Shown here: one piece after another, positions 1-7,277 of the stretch
Numbering within the stretch: position 1 is the first letter of the stretch
How the letters are laid out: each line of letters opens with the position of its first letter
Assembly: GCA_964425695.1 (NCBI GenBank)
Contig: CAYRNF010000009.1
Location: 62,001-126,000, forward strand
Direction of reading: 5' to 3'
Length of the DNA stretch: 64,000 nt
DNA from: JAKPBU01 sp964425695
GTDB taxonomy: Bacteria > Pseudomonadota > Gammaproteobacteria > Xanthomonadales > Xanthomonadaceae
Program-made: the position numbers and the translations under genes
The notes under the pieces: model-generated
Told to the model about the DNA's origin: nothing
The model's input: the letters and a program-made list of their open reading frames with translations, nothing else
The model's database searches: none

Positions 1-268
1 TGGGCAGCTTGATGATGTTGGCTTCCGGCGCCTTCGCCAGCGCGCCCAGTTCGCGCAGGTCGTCGGCCACGCGCTGGTCCTCCGGCAGCAGGTCGCCGAA
101 CTGCGCCAGGATCCGCGCGCCCAGCGAGATGTCGCGCGTTTCCACCGCGATGCCCGCGGTGCGCGCATAGGCCTGCACGATGGGCAGCAGCGACGCGGTG
201 GCCAGGAACGGGGCTTCGTCGGTGAGGGTGTAGAGGATGGTGGGCGGCGCGGGGACGGGGGCGTTCAT
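1..268 (-). CDS. icd: Isocitrate dehydrogenase, monomeric NADP type (N-terminal part)
   Basis: This is the first 89 codons of a gene that runs off the left edge on the minus strand. The start is the ATG at 268. The N-terminus carries ILYTLTDEAPFLAT, then ETRDISLGARILAQF, then KAPEANIIKLP; these blocks are typical of the monomeric (about 740-residue) NADP-dependent isocitrate dehydrogenase, not the dimeric Icd family. The enzyme oxidises isocitrate to 2-oxoglutarate and CO2 in the cytosolic TCA cycle, making NADPH. The active-site half is outside the window, so catalytic residues cannot be checked. The call rests on recalled family sequence and is firm at family level. Confidence 0.88.
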   Translation of the reverse strand, partial: MNAPVPAPPTILYTLTDEAPFLATASLLPIVQAYARTAGIAVETRDISLGARILAQFGDLLPEDQRVADDLRELGALAKAPEANIIKLP

Positions 269-464
269 GGCGGGCGGCATTCCACAGGACGGGCGCGCCG
301 GCCGGTCGCGGGCGCAAGGCCGCACATTTTCGCGTGTCCGGGCGTGCACGCGCAAAGCGCACCGCGAGAATCCGTCGGCAGGCAGGCCGTGGCGCCCGCC
401 AGGGGTGCCGGGCCAGCGGCGCGCGGCGGGCCGCGAGACGCATGCGCGGCCGCTCGCCCCGCGG

Positions 465-854
465 CTATTCGCGGAACAGCGGCTCCAGGCTGGCGCGCGA
501 TCGCGGCACGAACCGGTAGCGGCGCTCGCCGAAGCGCAGCTCCACCTCATGCTGGTCCGGGTTCGCCCACAGCGCATCGTCGATACGCGCCTGCGCGCCG
601 GTGTCCCTGCGGTACACCAGGACCTGCAGTGCCGGCGCGCCGGCCTGTTCGTGGCTGCGCAGGAACCCGATCAGCCGCTGCTGCTGGGTCGCGTCGTCCG
701 GCGCGCTGCGCACCTGCTCCCAGGCGGCGTCGTGATCGGAAGCTTCGGACATGGGATCCCCATTGACTGGACGGGTGCAGGCGGCGGGCAGTGCCACGGC
801 AAGAAACGCAAGCAGCAGCGGCGCGCAGCGGGGGGCGGAGCGACGGATGGTCAT
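465..854 (-). CDS. Small predicted lipoprotein, unknown function
   Basis: A 129-residue protein with a classical lipoprotein signal: positive N-terminus, hydrophobic run LLLAFLAVALPAA, then lipobox Cys26. The mature part is hydrophilic, about 100 residues, with no domain I recognise and a C-terminal ELRFGERRYRF stretch. It lies 21 bases downstream of the metalloprotease gene on the same strand, with GGAG about 7 bases before the ATG, so the two are probably cotranscribed. The pairing suggests a partner role, for example an immunity protein, an inhibitor, or a pilotin-like lipoprotein for the type III system at the other end of the window. That is inference only; nothing in the sequence proves a function. 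Confidence 0.75.
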   Translation of the reverse strand: MTIRRSAPRCAPLLLAFLAVALPAACTRPVNGDPMSEASDHDAAWEQVRSAPDDATQQQRLIGFLRSHEQAGAPALQVLVYRRDTGAQARIDDALWANPDQHEVELRFGERRYRFVPRSRASLEPLFRE

Positions 855-875
855 GCAGGCGCTCCGCAGCCGGGT

Positions 876-1694
876 TCAGCCATTGTCCTCCACCCATGTT
901 TCCACGATGTCGAGGTGGCGCTCGCGCACCTGCATCCCGGAATTCATGATGCTGTTGGTGTCGTCGTTGTGCGCACCGCCGGGATCGGCCTCGGCGTATT
1001 CGTCCGGCAGCCCGATCATGTGCCCGAACTCGTGCACGGTGCCGACCTGCGGCGTGTCCGCGCCCTTGTTCACGGGGGTGTTGTCCTCGCTGTCCAGGTG
1101 CGACACGTTGCCCGGGCCCACCGAGCTGCGGTGGAACCCGCCCTCGGGAATGCGCAGCACGTTGATGTTGTAGTGCTCGCTGCCGTCGAAGAAATCGCGC
1201 ACGCCGCCCAGGAAGCCGCCTGCCTCCTCGCGCAAGGTCAGGTTGACCTCGAGCGTGACCTGCTGTCCTTCGTCGGTGGTGAACGTACGCCCGCTCCAGG
1301 AGGCCTCGACCTGGCGCACATAGTCGTCCATGAACGCCTGCTTCTCTTCCGGCGTCCAGTCCAGCCCGCCGGCGCCGTTCTCGAACGAGAACTCGATGGT
1401 CATGTCCATCTCCAGCGTGACCCGTCCGTCGGGCTCGCGGTACAGGCGCAGGTCGTAGGCATCGCGGTGGCCGCCGGCGGTGACGCTGTCTTCGGACGCG
1501 ATCAGTTCACGGCCGCCGTCGGTGCCGGCGCCGGCACCATCGCCGGCGCCCGGAAGCAGCGACGCGAACATGCGCGAGACGCCGTCGGCGACGGAGGCGC
1601 GCGGTGCGATTGCAGGTTCCTGCGGCGCAGCGGCCGACGAGGTCGCGCCGAGGAAGGTGGACGCGATGCTTCCCGCATCGATGGACAGGCTCAT
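876..1694 (-). CDS. Putative zinc metalloprotease without signal peptide (HExxHxxGxxD)
   Basis: A 272-residue protein. Residues 221-233 read HEFGHMIGLPDEY, a metzincin-like zinc site in which the third ligand would be Asp231, as in the snapalysin (M7) pattern HExxHxxGxxD. A Met-turn-like NSIMNSGM follows at 247-254. The first 60 residues are Ser/Ala/Gly-rich and probably disordered, with no hydrophobic signal peptide. Residues about 75-200 form a predicted mixed alpha/beta prodomain or catalytic N-lobe. The lack of a Sec signal and the low-complexity N-terminus would suit a type III secreted effector, and its upstream region shares an element with a small gene beside sctU (1765-1790). The protease call is from the motif; the effector idea is inference. 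Confidence 0.8.
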   Translation of the reverse strand: MSLSIDAGSIASTFLGATSSAAAPQEPAIAPRASVADGVSRMFASLLPGAGDGAGAGTDGGRELIASEDSVTAGGHRDAYDLRLYREPDGRVTLEMDMTIEFSFENGAGGLDWTPEEKQAFMDDYVRQVEASWSGRTFTTDEGQQVTLEVNLTLREEAGGFLGGVRDFFDGSEHYNINVLRIPEGGFHRSSVGPGNVSHLDSEDNTPVNKGADTPQVGTVHEFGHMIGLPDEYAEADPGGAHNDDTNSIMNSGMQVRERHLDIVETWVEDNG

Positions 1695-1764
1695 GCCGGT
1701 CTCCTGCTGACGTTGGCCGCCAACTTGGCGCGGCGCGCGCGGGACCGCCAGCTGGGAGCCGCCC

Positions 1765-1790
1765 TATCTCGGGTGGACCCGAGGGTCGCG
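1765..1790. promoter_or_regulatory. Candidate shared regulatory element, copy 1
   Basis: A 26-bp stretch that matches positions 66-91 of the copy at 61666-61691 (21 of 26 identical by eye). It contains the near-palindrome ACCC-tc-GGGT on the minus strand and a second GGGT/ACCC pair. It sits 71 bases upstream of the metalloprotease start; the other copy lies 67 bases upstream of a minus-strand gene near sctU. Shared sequence and shared distance suggest a common transcription factor. No known box such as the HrpX PIP box is recognised. Confidence 0.4.
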
Positions 1791-1821
1791 CCAGCGGGGA
1801 CACGTCGAGGCGAGGGCGACG

Positions 1822-1848
1822 AAAAAGGGCGCGACTCGCGTCGCGCCC
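1822..1848 (-). terminator. Rho-independent terminator after the 1940-2422 lipoprotein gene
   Basis: On the minus strand a 9-bp perfect stem (gggcgcgac / gtcgcgccc) with a 4-base loop is followed by TTTTT. It lies 92 bases past the stop codon of the lipoprotein gene, transcribed leftward. Confidence 0.8.
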
Positions 1849-1875
1849 TTCAAGCGGATTGCCTACGTGGGCAAG

Positions 1876-1904
1876 CAGGTCACCGCCTTCGCGGGGATGA
1901 CGAC
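1876..1904. repeat. Dispersed intergenic repeat fragment ('gtcatccccgcgaaggcgg' type)
   Basis: On the minus strand this reads gtcgtcatccccgcgaagg followed by cggtgacctg, the core of a short GC-rich repeat found between genes in many proteobacterial genomes. Only one copy is obvious in this window. It lies between the lipoprotein stop and its terminator. Confidence 0.5.
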
Positions 1905-1939
1905 TGCCTGGTGCCACGCGTGGCCCGGCGGGCGAACCG

Positions 1940-2422
1940 TCACTTCACCTCGAACTCGCGGGTCTGCACCACCGCGCCGTCCAGCATCACTTCCAGCTTG
2001 TACTTGCCCACCGGCCAGCCGTCCGGCTTGGTGATCTGGAACTGGGTGACCTGGGCGCCGGCCGGGATGTCCTTGGTCTCCTCGTTCACCACCTGGCCGT
2101 CCTGGAAGCTCCACTTGGCGCCGAGCTTGGCGGCGTTGGGGCCGTCGGTGGTGATCGACGCGTAGATCGGGTCCTTGGTGGCGAAGGTGGCGTTGGGCGT
2201 GGCGATCTTGTTGTCCGCGCCGATGGTGTTGCCCAGGTCCACGCTGTTGACGGTGGTGGCAGGTGCCGGTGCGGGAGCCGGTTCGGCCGGCGCCGGTGCA
2301 GGCGCCGGCGTCTCGGCGGCCGGCGGGGTGGCGACCGGTTCTTCCTTCTTCTTGCAGCCCACCAGGGCCACGCTGCCCACCAGGGCGGCGGCCAGCACCA
2401 TCGAGAGGCGATTGCGGTTCAT
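1940..2422 (-). CDS. Predicted lipoprotein with Pro/Ala-rich linker
   Basis: A 160-residue protein starting at the ATG at 2422, with AAGGAG 9 bases upstream. The signal peptide ends in the lipobox LVGC (Cys23), followed by KKKEEP and a Pro/Ala-rich linker to about residue 60. The C-terminal 100 residues form a compact domain with the pattern DPIYASITTDG...W.F.DGQ.V...T..I..G.....F.I.KPDGWPVGKYK.EV, resembling small beta-sandwich domains of secreted 'oxidative stress' lipoproteins. I do not assign a function. It stands alone, between the LysM gene (68 bases upstream) and a clear terminator at 1822-1848. Confidence 0.82.
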   Translation of the reverse strand: MNRNRLSMVLAAALVGSVALVGCKKKEEPVATPPAAETPAPAPAPAEPAPAPAPATTVNSVDLGNTIGADNKIATPNATFATKDPIYASITTDGPNAAKLGAKWSFQDGQVVNEETKDIPAGAQVTQFQITKPDGWPVGKYKLEVMLDGAVVQTREFEVK

Positions 2423-2490
2423 GTGATTGCGCTCCTTGAAACGGAAAGGGGGACGTGGGGGCGAGGCGCGGGACTCGTGCGGGTGGGGAC

Positions 2491-2892
2491 TCAGTCGCCG
2501 CTGTCGCCGTCGCCATCGGTGTCGATGGCCGGCAGCACGATGGTCTGGCCCGGATAGATCAGGTCCGGGTTCTCGATGGTGTCGCGGTTGGCTTCGAAGA
2601 TCTGCTTCCAGAACTTCGACTTGCCGTAGAAGCGCTTGGAGATCACCGACAGGTTGTCGCCTTTCTCCACCACGTAGGTCTGCTGGCCGCCGCCACCGCC
2701 GCCGGTATCGGGCACCGTGTCCGAGCCGCCCTGCACGTTGGAGAAATCGGGCCGGCCGGCGCCGCCGCCACCGCCGCGGGTATCGGGCACGGTGTCGGAG
2801 CCGCCGCGCACGTTCGAGAAATCGGGCTTGCCGCCGCTGGCGGTGCTGCTGCCGGCGAGCGACAGCTCGTTCGGATCTTTGGGATTGGCCAT
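2491..2892 (-). CDS. LysM-domain protein with duplicated PDFSNV motif
   Basis: A 133-residue protein. Residues 72-121 are a LysM domain (TYVVEKGDNLSVISKRFYG ... NPDLIYPGQTIVLP), closest in style to the C-terminal LysM of the E. coli Kbp/YgaU family. No BON domain and no signal peptide are seen. The first 70 residues hold two 16-residue copies of PDFSNV[RQ]GGSDTVPDT at 23-38 and 48-63, separated by Gly-rich linkers. An AGGAG ribosome site precedes the ATG at 2892. It may bind peptidoglycan or a related glycan, but with no export signal its location is unclear; it could be cytoplasmic like Kbp or leave by a non-Sec route. Confidence 0.85.
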   Translation of the reverse strand: MANPKDPNELSLAGSSTASGGKPDFSNVRGGSDTVPDTRGGGGGAGRPDFSNVQGGSDTVPDTGGGGGGQQTYVVEKGDNLSVISKRFYGKSKFWKQIFEANRDTIENPDLIYPGQTIVLPAIDTDGDGDSGD

Positions 2893-2987
2893 GATGCGCG
2901 ACTCCTGGGGGCCGGATTTCGGCGGCCAAGCGTCCCACGCACGATGTTAAGGGCGCATCGCGCCCGGTGCCGCGCGCTGCGCGGCGG

Positions 2988-3794
2988 CTACTGGCGCGGA
3001 TCGCGTGCCGGCGCGGGCGCAGGCGTGCCGGGCATGGCGCGCCACGGGTTGATGTCCAGCCCGCCACGGCGGGTGTAGCGCGCATCCACCGACAGCGCCT
3101 GCGGCGCGCAGCGCGCCATCAGGTCGGTGAAGATCCGTTCGACGCACTGCTCGTGGAATTCGGCGTGGTCGCGAAAGCTCACCAGGTAGCGCAGCAGGCC
3201 GGCGCGGTCGATGCGCGGGCCGCGGTAGGCGATGCGCACGCTCGCCCAGTCGGGCTGGCCGGTGACCGGGCAGTTGGACTTGAGCAGCTGCGAGGACAGG
3301 GTTTCATGCGCCGCGTCGCCGCCGGCCTGCAGCAGAGACGCATCGGGCGGCCCGTAACGGTCGATGGCCACGTCCAGCGCGTCGAGGTCGACGCCTGGCT
3401 CGTGTGCCTGGATCGGCGGCAGGCCGGCCTGCACCGCGACTTGGGCGCCCGCAGCCGCGGACAGGTCGCGCGCGATGGTGCGCAGCACGTCATCGGCGTC
3501 GGCGAAGCGGTGCGCGTTGAGCGAGTTCAGGTACAGCTTCAGCGATTTGGATTCGACCAGCCGCGGCGAATCGCACGGTACGGTGAACGTGGCCGTGCCG
3601 ACCTGCGGCTTGCCGCGCGCGTCCAGCCAGGACAGCTCGTAGGCGTGCCAGCGGTCGTGGCCGGTGAACGGCAGCGCCTCGTCGAGGCCCAGGGCGGAGC
3701 GGCCGGTCGTGCGCGCGATCGGGAACAGCAGGCCCGGGTCGTAATGCGACGGATAGGCGACCTCGCGGCCGAGCGGAATGGTCGAAGCGGTCAT
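2988..3794 (-). CDS. queF: NADPH-dependent 7-cyano-7-deazaguanine reductase
   Basis: QueF reduces preQ0 to preQ1 with two NADPH in the queuosine pathway for tRNA wobble-base modification. The 268-residue length and layout match the long, two-domain E. coli type (282 residues). Visible marks are the ESKSLKLYLNS motif for NADPH/substrate binding, SNCPVTGQPDW with the catalytic Cys, FHEQCVERI, and the C-terminal ARYTRRGGLDINPWR. I take the ATG at 3794 because a GATAAT box ends 6 bases before it, giving a leaderless start; an in-frame ATG at 3812 would lie upstream of that box. It is probably transcribed alone. Confidence 0.95.
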   Translation of the reverse strand: MTASTIPLGREVAYPSHYDPGLLFPIARTTGRSALGLDEALPFTGHDRWHAYELSWLDARGKPQVGTATFTVPCDSPRLVESKSLKLYLNSLNAHRFADADDVLRTIARDLSAAAGAQVAVQAGLPPIQAHEPGVDLDALDVAIDRYGPPDASLLQAGGDAAHETLSSQLLKSNCPVTGQPDWASVRIAYRGPRIDRAGLLRYLVSFRDHAEFHEQCVERIFTDLMARCAPQALSVDARYTRRGGLDINPWRAMPGTPAPAPARDPRQ

Positions 3795-3800
3795 GCGCGC

Positions 3801-3806
3801 ATTATC
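3801..3806 (-). promoter_or_regulatory. -10 box (GATAAT), leaderless start of queF
   Basis: GATAAT on the minus strand is separated from the queF ATG by exactly 6 bases (gcgcgc), so transcription would begin at or next to the start codon. No clear -35 is seen. Confidence 0.5.
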
Positions 3807-3828
3807 CGCCACGGCATCGGCGCGGCTG

Positions 3829-3850
3829 CAGGGGCGGCTTCAGCCGCGGG
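3829..3850. repeat. Single arm of the 'gcggcttcagccgcg' repeat
   Basis: The stretch ggggcggcttcagccgcggg matches one arm of the inverted-repeat family found complete at 13894-13972 and 23001-23077. It lies upstream of queF and downstream of the M20 hydrolase gene. Confidence 0.55.
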
Positions 3851-3925
3851 TGCCTGGCGCGGTGCGTCGCAATGCCGCGGTGCCGCGCGCATGGTCACGG
3901 CGCAAGCCGCCCCTGCGTGAGGCGG

Positions 3926-5248
3926 TCAGCCCGCCGGCGGCGCGCCGTGCAGGTAATCCAGCGCCACCTGCAGCATCGCGCGCAGGCCCAGGTCCAAGGC
4001 GGATTCGTCCAGGAAGAACTTGTCGGAATGGTTGCTGGGCGCCTTCAGCGGATCCTGCCCCACCGGCGTGGCGCCGACGAAGAAGAACAGGCCGGGCACC
4101 TCGCGCGCGTAGAACGAAAAGTCCTCCGCGCCCATCGTCAGGCCGGGGTCGATCACGTTTCCCTTGCCGGCGACCTTTTCCAGGCTGGGCAGCATGCGCG
4201 CGGTGAGCGCCGGATCGTTGACCGTGACCGGATTGCCCTTGGTGTCGGGCACCTTGGCCTCGACCGTGGCGCCGTGCGCGGCGGCCACGTGTTCGGCCAC
4301 GTTCTTCAGGTCGGCGAAGACCTGCTGGCGCATGCCTTCGTCGAAGGTGCGGATGGTGCCGACCAGCTCCACGCTGTCGGGAATGATGTTGTAGCGGATG
4401 CCGCCCTTCACCGCGCCGTAGCTGACCACCACCGGCAGCTTCGAGATGTTCTGGCGGCGGCTGACGATGCTCTGCGTGGTGCCGATGATGTCGGCCGCGG
4501 CCACGATGGGATCGATGCCGCCCCAGGGCCGCGAGCCGTGCGTCTGCCGGCCGGTGACCTGGATGTTGAAGCGGTCGCTGGCGGCCATGGTGGGGCCGGC
4601 GTGCACGCCGATCTGGCCCGCGTTGAGGGTGCTGAACACGTGCAGGCCGAATATCGCCTCCGGCTTGAAGTCGCGGAAGATGCCCTGCGCCAGCATTTCC
4701 TCCGCGCCGCCTTCCTCGCCGTCGGGCGGACCTTCCTCCGCCGGCTGGAAGATGAAGAGCACCTCGCCGGGCAGGTCGTCCTGCATCGCCACCAGCGCTT
4801 CGGCCACGCCCATCAGCACGCTGGTATGCGCGTCGTGGCCGCAGGCGTGCATGACGCCGGTGGTCTCGCCGCGGAACGTGGCGGTGGCCTTCGACGCGAA
4901 CGGCACCGCCGCCTTCTCGGTCACCGGCAGCGCATCCATGTCCGCGCGCAGCGCGATCCGCGGGCCCGGCTTGCCGCCCTTGAGCACGGCGGTGACGCCG
5001 GTGGTGGCGATGCCGGTCTTCGGGTCCAGCCCGAGCGCGCGCAGATGGTCGGCGACGACCTTGGCCGTGCGCGTTTCGCGGTTGCCCAGCTCGGGATGCT
5101 GGTGCAGGTCGCGGCGCCAGGCGACCACGTCGGCCTGCAGCGACCCGGCCGCCTGCGCGACCTCGGGCCGCTGCGCGGAGGCGTCCTGTGCGAGCGCGGG
5201 CGTGGCGCCCAGCGCAAGGGCGAGCAGGGCGAGGCGTGCGGCGGTCAT
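3926..5248 (-). CDS. Exported M20-family amidohydrolase (hippurate / N-acyl amino acid hydrolase type)
   Basis: A 440-residue protein with a signal peptide (ALLALALGATPALA, cleavage near residue 20) at the ATG at 5248. It then follows the M20D peptidase/amidohydrolase pattern: WRRDLHQHPELGNRE, RADMDALPV, HACGHDAHTSVLMG with metal-binding Cys, His and His, QPAEEGPPDGEEGGAEEM, and MGAEDFSFYA near the C-terminus. Family members remove acyl groups from amino acids (hippurate, indole-acetyl and other N-acyl amino acids) with two divalent metal ions. With the signal peptide this one acts in the periplasm or outside. The exact substrate cannot be told. A longer in-frame reading upstream lacks a plausible start. 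Confidence 0.9.
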   Translation of the reverse strand: MTAARLALLALALGATPALAQDASAQRPEVAQAAGSLQADVVAWRRDLHQHPELGNRETRTAKVVADHLRALGLDPKTGIATTGVTAVLKGGKPGPRIALRADMDALPVTEKAAVPFASKATATFRGETTGVMHACGHDAHTSVLMGVAEALVAMQDDLPGEVLFIFQPAEEGPPDGEEGGAEEMLAQGIFRDFKPEAIFGLHVFSTLNAGQIGVHAGPTMAASDRFNIQVTGRQTHGSRPWGGIDPIVAAADIIGTTQSIVSRRQNISKLPVVVSYGAVKGGIRYNIIPDSVELVGTIRTFDEGMRQQVFADLKNVAEHVAAAHGATVEAKVPDTKGNPVTVNDPALTARMLPSLEKVAGKGNVIDPGLTMGAEDFSFYAREVPGLFFFVGATPVGQDPLKAPSNHSDKFFLDESALDLGLRAMLQVALDYLHGAPPAG

Positions 5249-5309
5249 GGGCGCGGTTCCGGTGGTGGTCGCCGCATCGTAACCACCCCGCTGGCGGCCT
5301 GCAGCCGGC

Positions 5310-6455
5310 TTACGGACGGTGTTCGCGCGCCAGGTACTCGGCCGACTGCATCTCCACCAGCCGGGACGCGGTGCGCTCGAACGCGGCCGCCAGCCTGCCG
5401 CCCGCGTACAGCTGCATCGGCGTGGCGGCGGCGGTGCACACCAGGTTGACGTTGCGGTCGTAGAGCTCGTCGATGAGCGTGACGAAGCGCCGCGCGGCGT
5501 CGTTGCGGTCTTCGTCGAACACCGGGATGCCGCCGACCAGCACGGTGTGGAATTCGCACGCGATCTCGATGTAGTCGGTGGCCGATCGCGGGCCTTCGCA
5601 CAGCGCGTCGAAGTCGAACCAGGCCAGGCCCTTGCTGCGCGCGCGCACGGGGATGCGCCGGCCGTCGATCTCGATGCCGGCGTCGCGGTGCCGGCCGGCG
5701 CCGGGCGCGGTGTCGCCGCCGAGTTCCTGCCAGCGACCTTCCAGCCACGCGTCGCTGTCGGCATCCAGCGGCGCGCGGTACACCGGCGAACGGGTCAGCG
5801 CGCGCAGCCGGTAGTCGGTGTCGCTGACCAGTTCGAGGATTTCGCAGTGGGTCTGCAGCAGGGCGATGGCCGGTTCGAACCGCACGCGCTGCAGGCCGTC
5901 CTTGTACAGGCCCTGCGGCGGCGTGTTGGAGGTGGTCACCAGCACCACGCCTTCGTCGAACAGCTTCTCCAGCAGCCGCGCCAGCAGCATCGCGTCGCCG
6001 ATGTCGCTGACGAAGAACTCGTCCAGCACCAGCAGGCGCAGCGAGGCGCGCCATTCGCGCGCGATCGCCGCCAGCGGGTCGCGCTCGCCCGCATGCGCGC
6101 GCAGCCGCGCGTGCACGTCGCGCATGAAGCGGTGGAAGTGCGTGCGGCACTTGGCCGCGCCCAGCGGCACGCCGGCGAAGAACAGGTCCACCAGGAAGGT
6201 CTTGCCGCGGCCCACGCCGCCCCACAGGTACAGGCCGCGGATGCCCTTCGGCTCGGGCCGCGCGAACAGGCGGTCGAACAGGCCGGGCTTCGCGTCGCCG
6301 GCCACCAGCGCGGCGTGGATGCGGTCCAGCGCGCGCAGCGCGGGGTGCTGGGCCGGGTCGTCGTGCCAGTCGCCGCGCGCCACGCCGGCGGCGTATGCGG
6401 CCGAGGGCGGCGGCGTGCCGGCCGGCGCGGCGGCCGCCATCGTGCGTGCGCTCAC
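5310..6455 (-). CDS. zapE: Cell division AFG1-like ATPase ZapE
   Basis: A P-loop ATPase of the AFG1/ZapE family, 381 residues (E. coli ZapE has 375). The Walker A reads GGVGRGKTF, the Walker B LLVLDEFFVSDIGDAMLL, and the sensor region TTSNTPPQGLYKDGLQR. In E. coli ZapE binds FtsZ and acts at the constricting ring. I choose the GTG at 6455, whose GTGA overlaps the stop codon of the upstream hydrolase gene by 4 bases and so fits translational coupling; an in-frame ATG 15 bases later (6440) is the alternative. It forms an operon with the hydrolase at 6452-7117. Confidence 0.93.
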   Translation of the reverse strand: MSARTMAAAAPAGTPPPSAAYAAGVARGDWHDDPAQHPALRALDRIHAALVAGDAKPGLFDRLFARPEPKGIRGLYLWGGVGRGKTFLVDLFFAGVPLGAAKCRTHFHRFMRDVHARLRAHAGERDPLAAIAREWRASLRLLVLDEFFVSDIGDAMLLARLLEKLFDEGVVLVTTSNTPPQGLYKDGLQRVRFEPAIALLQTHCEILELVSDTDYRLRALTRSPVYRAPLDADSDAWLEGRWQELGGDTAPGAGRHRDAGIEIDGRRIPVRARSKGLAWFDFDALCEGPRSATDYIEIACEFHTVLVGGIPVFDEDRNDAARRFVTLIDELYDRNVNLVCTAAATPMQLYAGGRLAAAFERTASRLVEMQSAEYLAREHRP

Positions 6456-7117
6456 GCGCGCGCGGGCAGGTAGGGCTTCACCCCATGCTTGATGGCGCCG
6501 CGCAGGTCCATCAGCTTGCGGTGGAAGAAGTGCGAGGTATCCGGCATGCGCACCAGCTGGGCGTTGGCCTTCAGGCCGTCGAGCCAGGCGTACACCGCTT
6601 CGGGATCCACGATCTCGTCGGCCTCGCCCTGGATCACCAGCCACGGCATGGTGGGGGTGGCGATCGTGTCGAAGTCCCAGCGCCCGGCCGGGGGCGCGAT
6701 CGACAGCAGCAGCCCCGGCTGCAGGTCCTGCGCGGCGCGCAGCGACACGTAGGCGCCGAAGCTGAAGCCGGCCAGCCACAATGTGGCGTCCGGGCGCTGC
6801 GCGCGCACCCAGGCGGCCACGGCGCCCAGGTCCTCCCGCTCGCCGGCGCCGCCGTCGAAGCTGCCCGTGGAGTCGCCCACGCCGCGGAAGTTGAAGCGCA
6901 CCGTGGTCGCGCCCAGTTCGCGCAGCGCGCGCGCGGCCATGGTCACCACCTTGTTGTGCATGCTGCCGCCCTCGGTGGACAGCGGGTGGCAGACGATCGC
7001 CACCAGCGGCAGCGCTGGCGCGTCGTCTTCGGGCAGGTCCACCGCGACCTCCAGCGTGCCGGCGGGGCCGGGCAGGGTCAGCGTCGTGGAAGCGGCGGGA
7101 AATGCGGGCGGATGCAT
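6452..7117 (-). CDS. Alpha/beta hydrolase (dienelactone hydrolase-like)
   Basis: A 221-residue cytosolic alpha/beta hydrolase of the COG2945 type. Marks are CHPLSTEGGSMHNKVV near residue 45, TVRFNFRGVGDSTG, the nucleophile elbow GFSFGAY, IQGEADEIVDP with the acid, and TSHFFHRKL with the catalytic His. The substrate is unknown; many relatives sit beside zapE-like genes in this family. Its stop overlaps the GTG of zapE (GTGA). A TATCAT box lies 9 bases before the ATG, so the mRNA leader is very short or absent. Confidence 0.88.
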   Translation of the reverse strand: MHPPAFPAASTTLTLPGPAGTLEVAVDLPEDDAPALPLVAIVCHPLSTEGGSMHNKVVTMAARALRELGATTVRFNFRGVGDSTGSFDGGAGEREDLGAVAAWVRAQRPDATLWLAGFSFGAYVSLRAAQDLQPGLLLSIAPPAGRWDFDTIATPTMPWLVIQGEADEIVDPEAVYAWLDGLKANAQLVRMPDTSHFFHRKLMDLRGAIKHGVKPYLPARA

Positions 7118-7126
7118 GCGCGCCGG

Positions 7127-7132
7127 ATGATA
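7127..7132 (-). promoter_or_regulatory. -10 box (TATCAT) of the hydrolase-zapE operon
   Basis: TATCAT on the minus strand lies 9 bases before the ATG at 7117. The same TATCAT-N9-ATG layout occurs before ubiA (10564-10569). Confidence 0.45.
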
Positions 7133-7224
7133 CCGGGCACGCGTGAGCGGCCCGTACCGCCGCGTGCGCGCGGCGCGCGGCGCAACGCCGGGCCTGTGCG
7201 CGCGGGCCACGCCGCCGCAAACGA

Positions 7225-7250
7225 CAACGCCGCCCATGGGGGCGGCGTTG
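7225..7250 (-). terminator. Hairpin terminator after the cytochrome c gene
   Basis: A perfect 11-bp stem (caacgccgccc / gggcggcgttg) with a 4-base loop lies 27 bases past the cytochrome stop codon. The following minus-strand bases (TCGTTTGC) form only a weak U-tract. Confidence 0.65.
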
Positions 7251-7277
7251 CATCGGGGCCGGCGAGGGCCGCGGGTG

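Noticed and set aside
237..2165. 642-codon plus-strand frame over the first 2 kb
   Set aside because: It crosses several well-supported minus-strand genes and a terminator, and its composition is that of a shadow frame.
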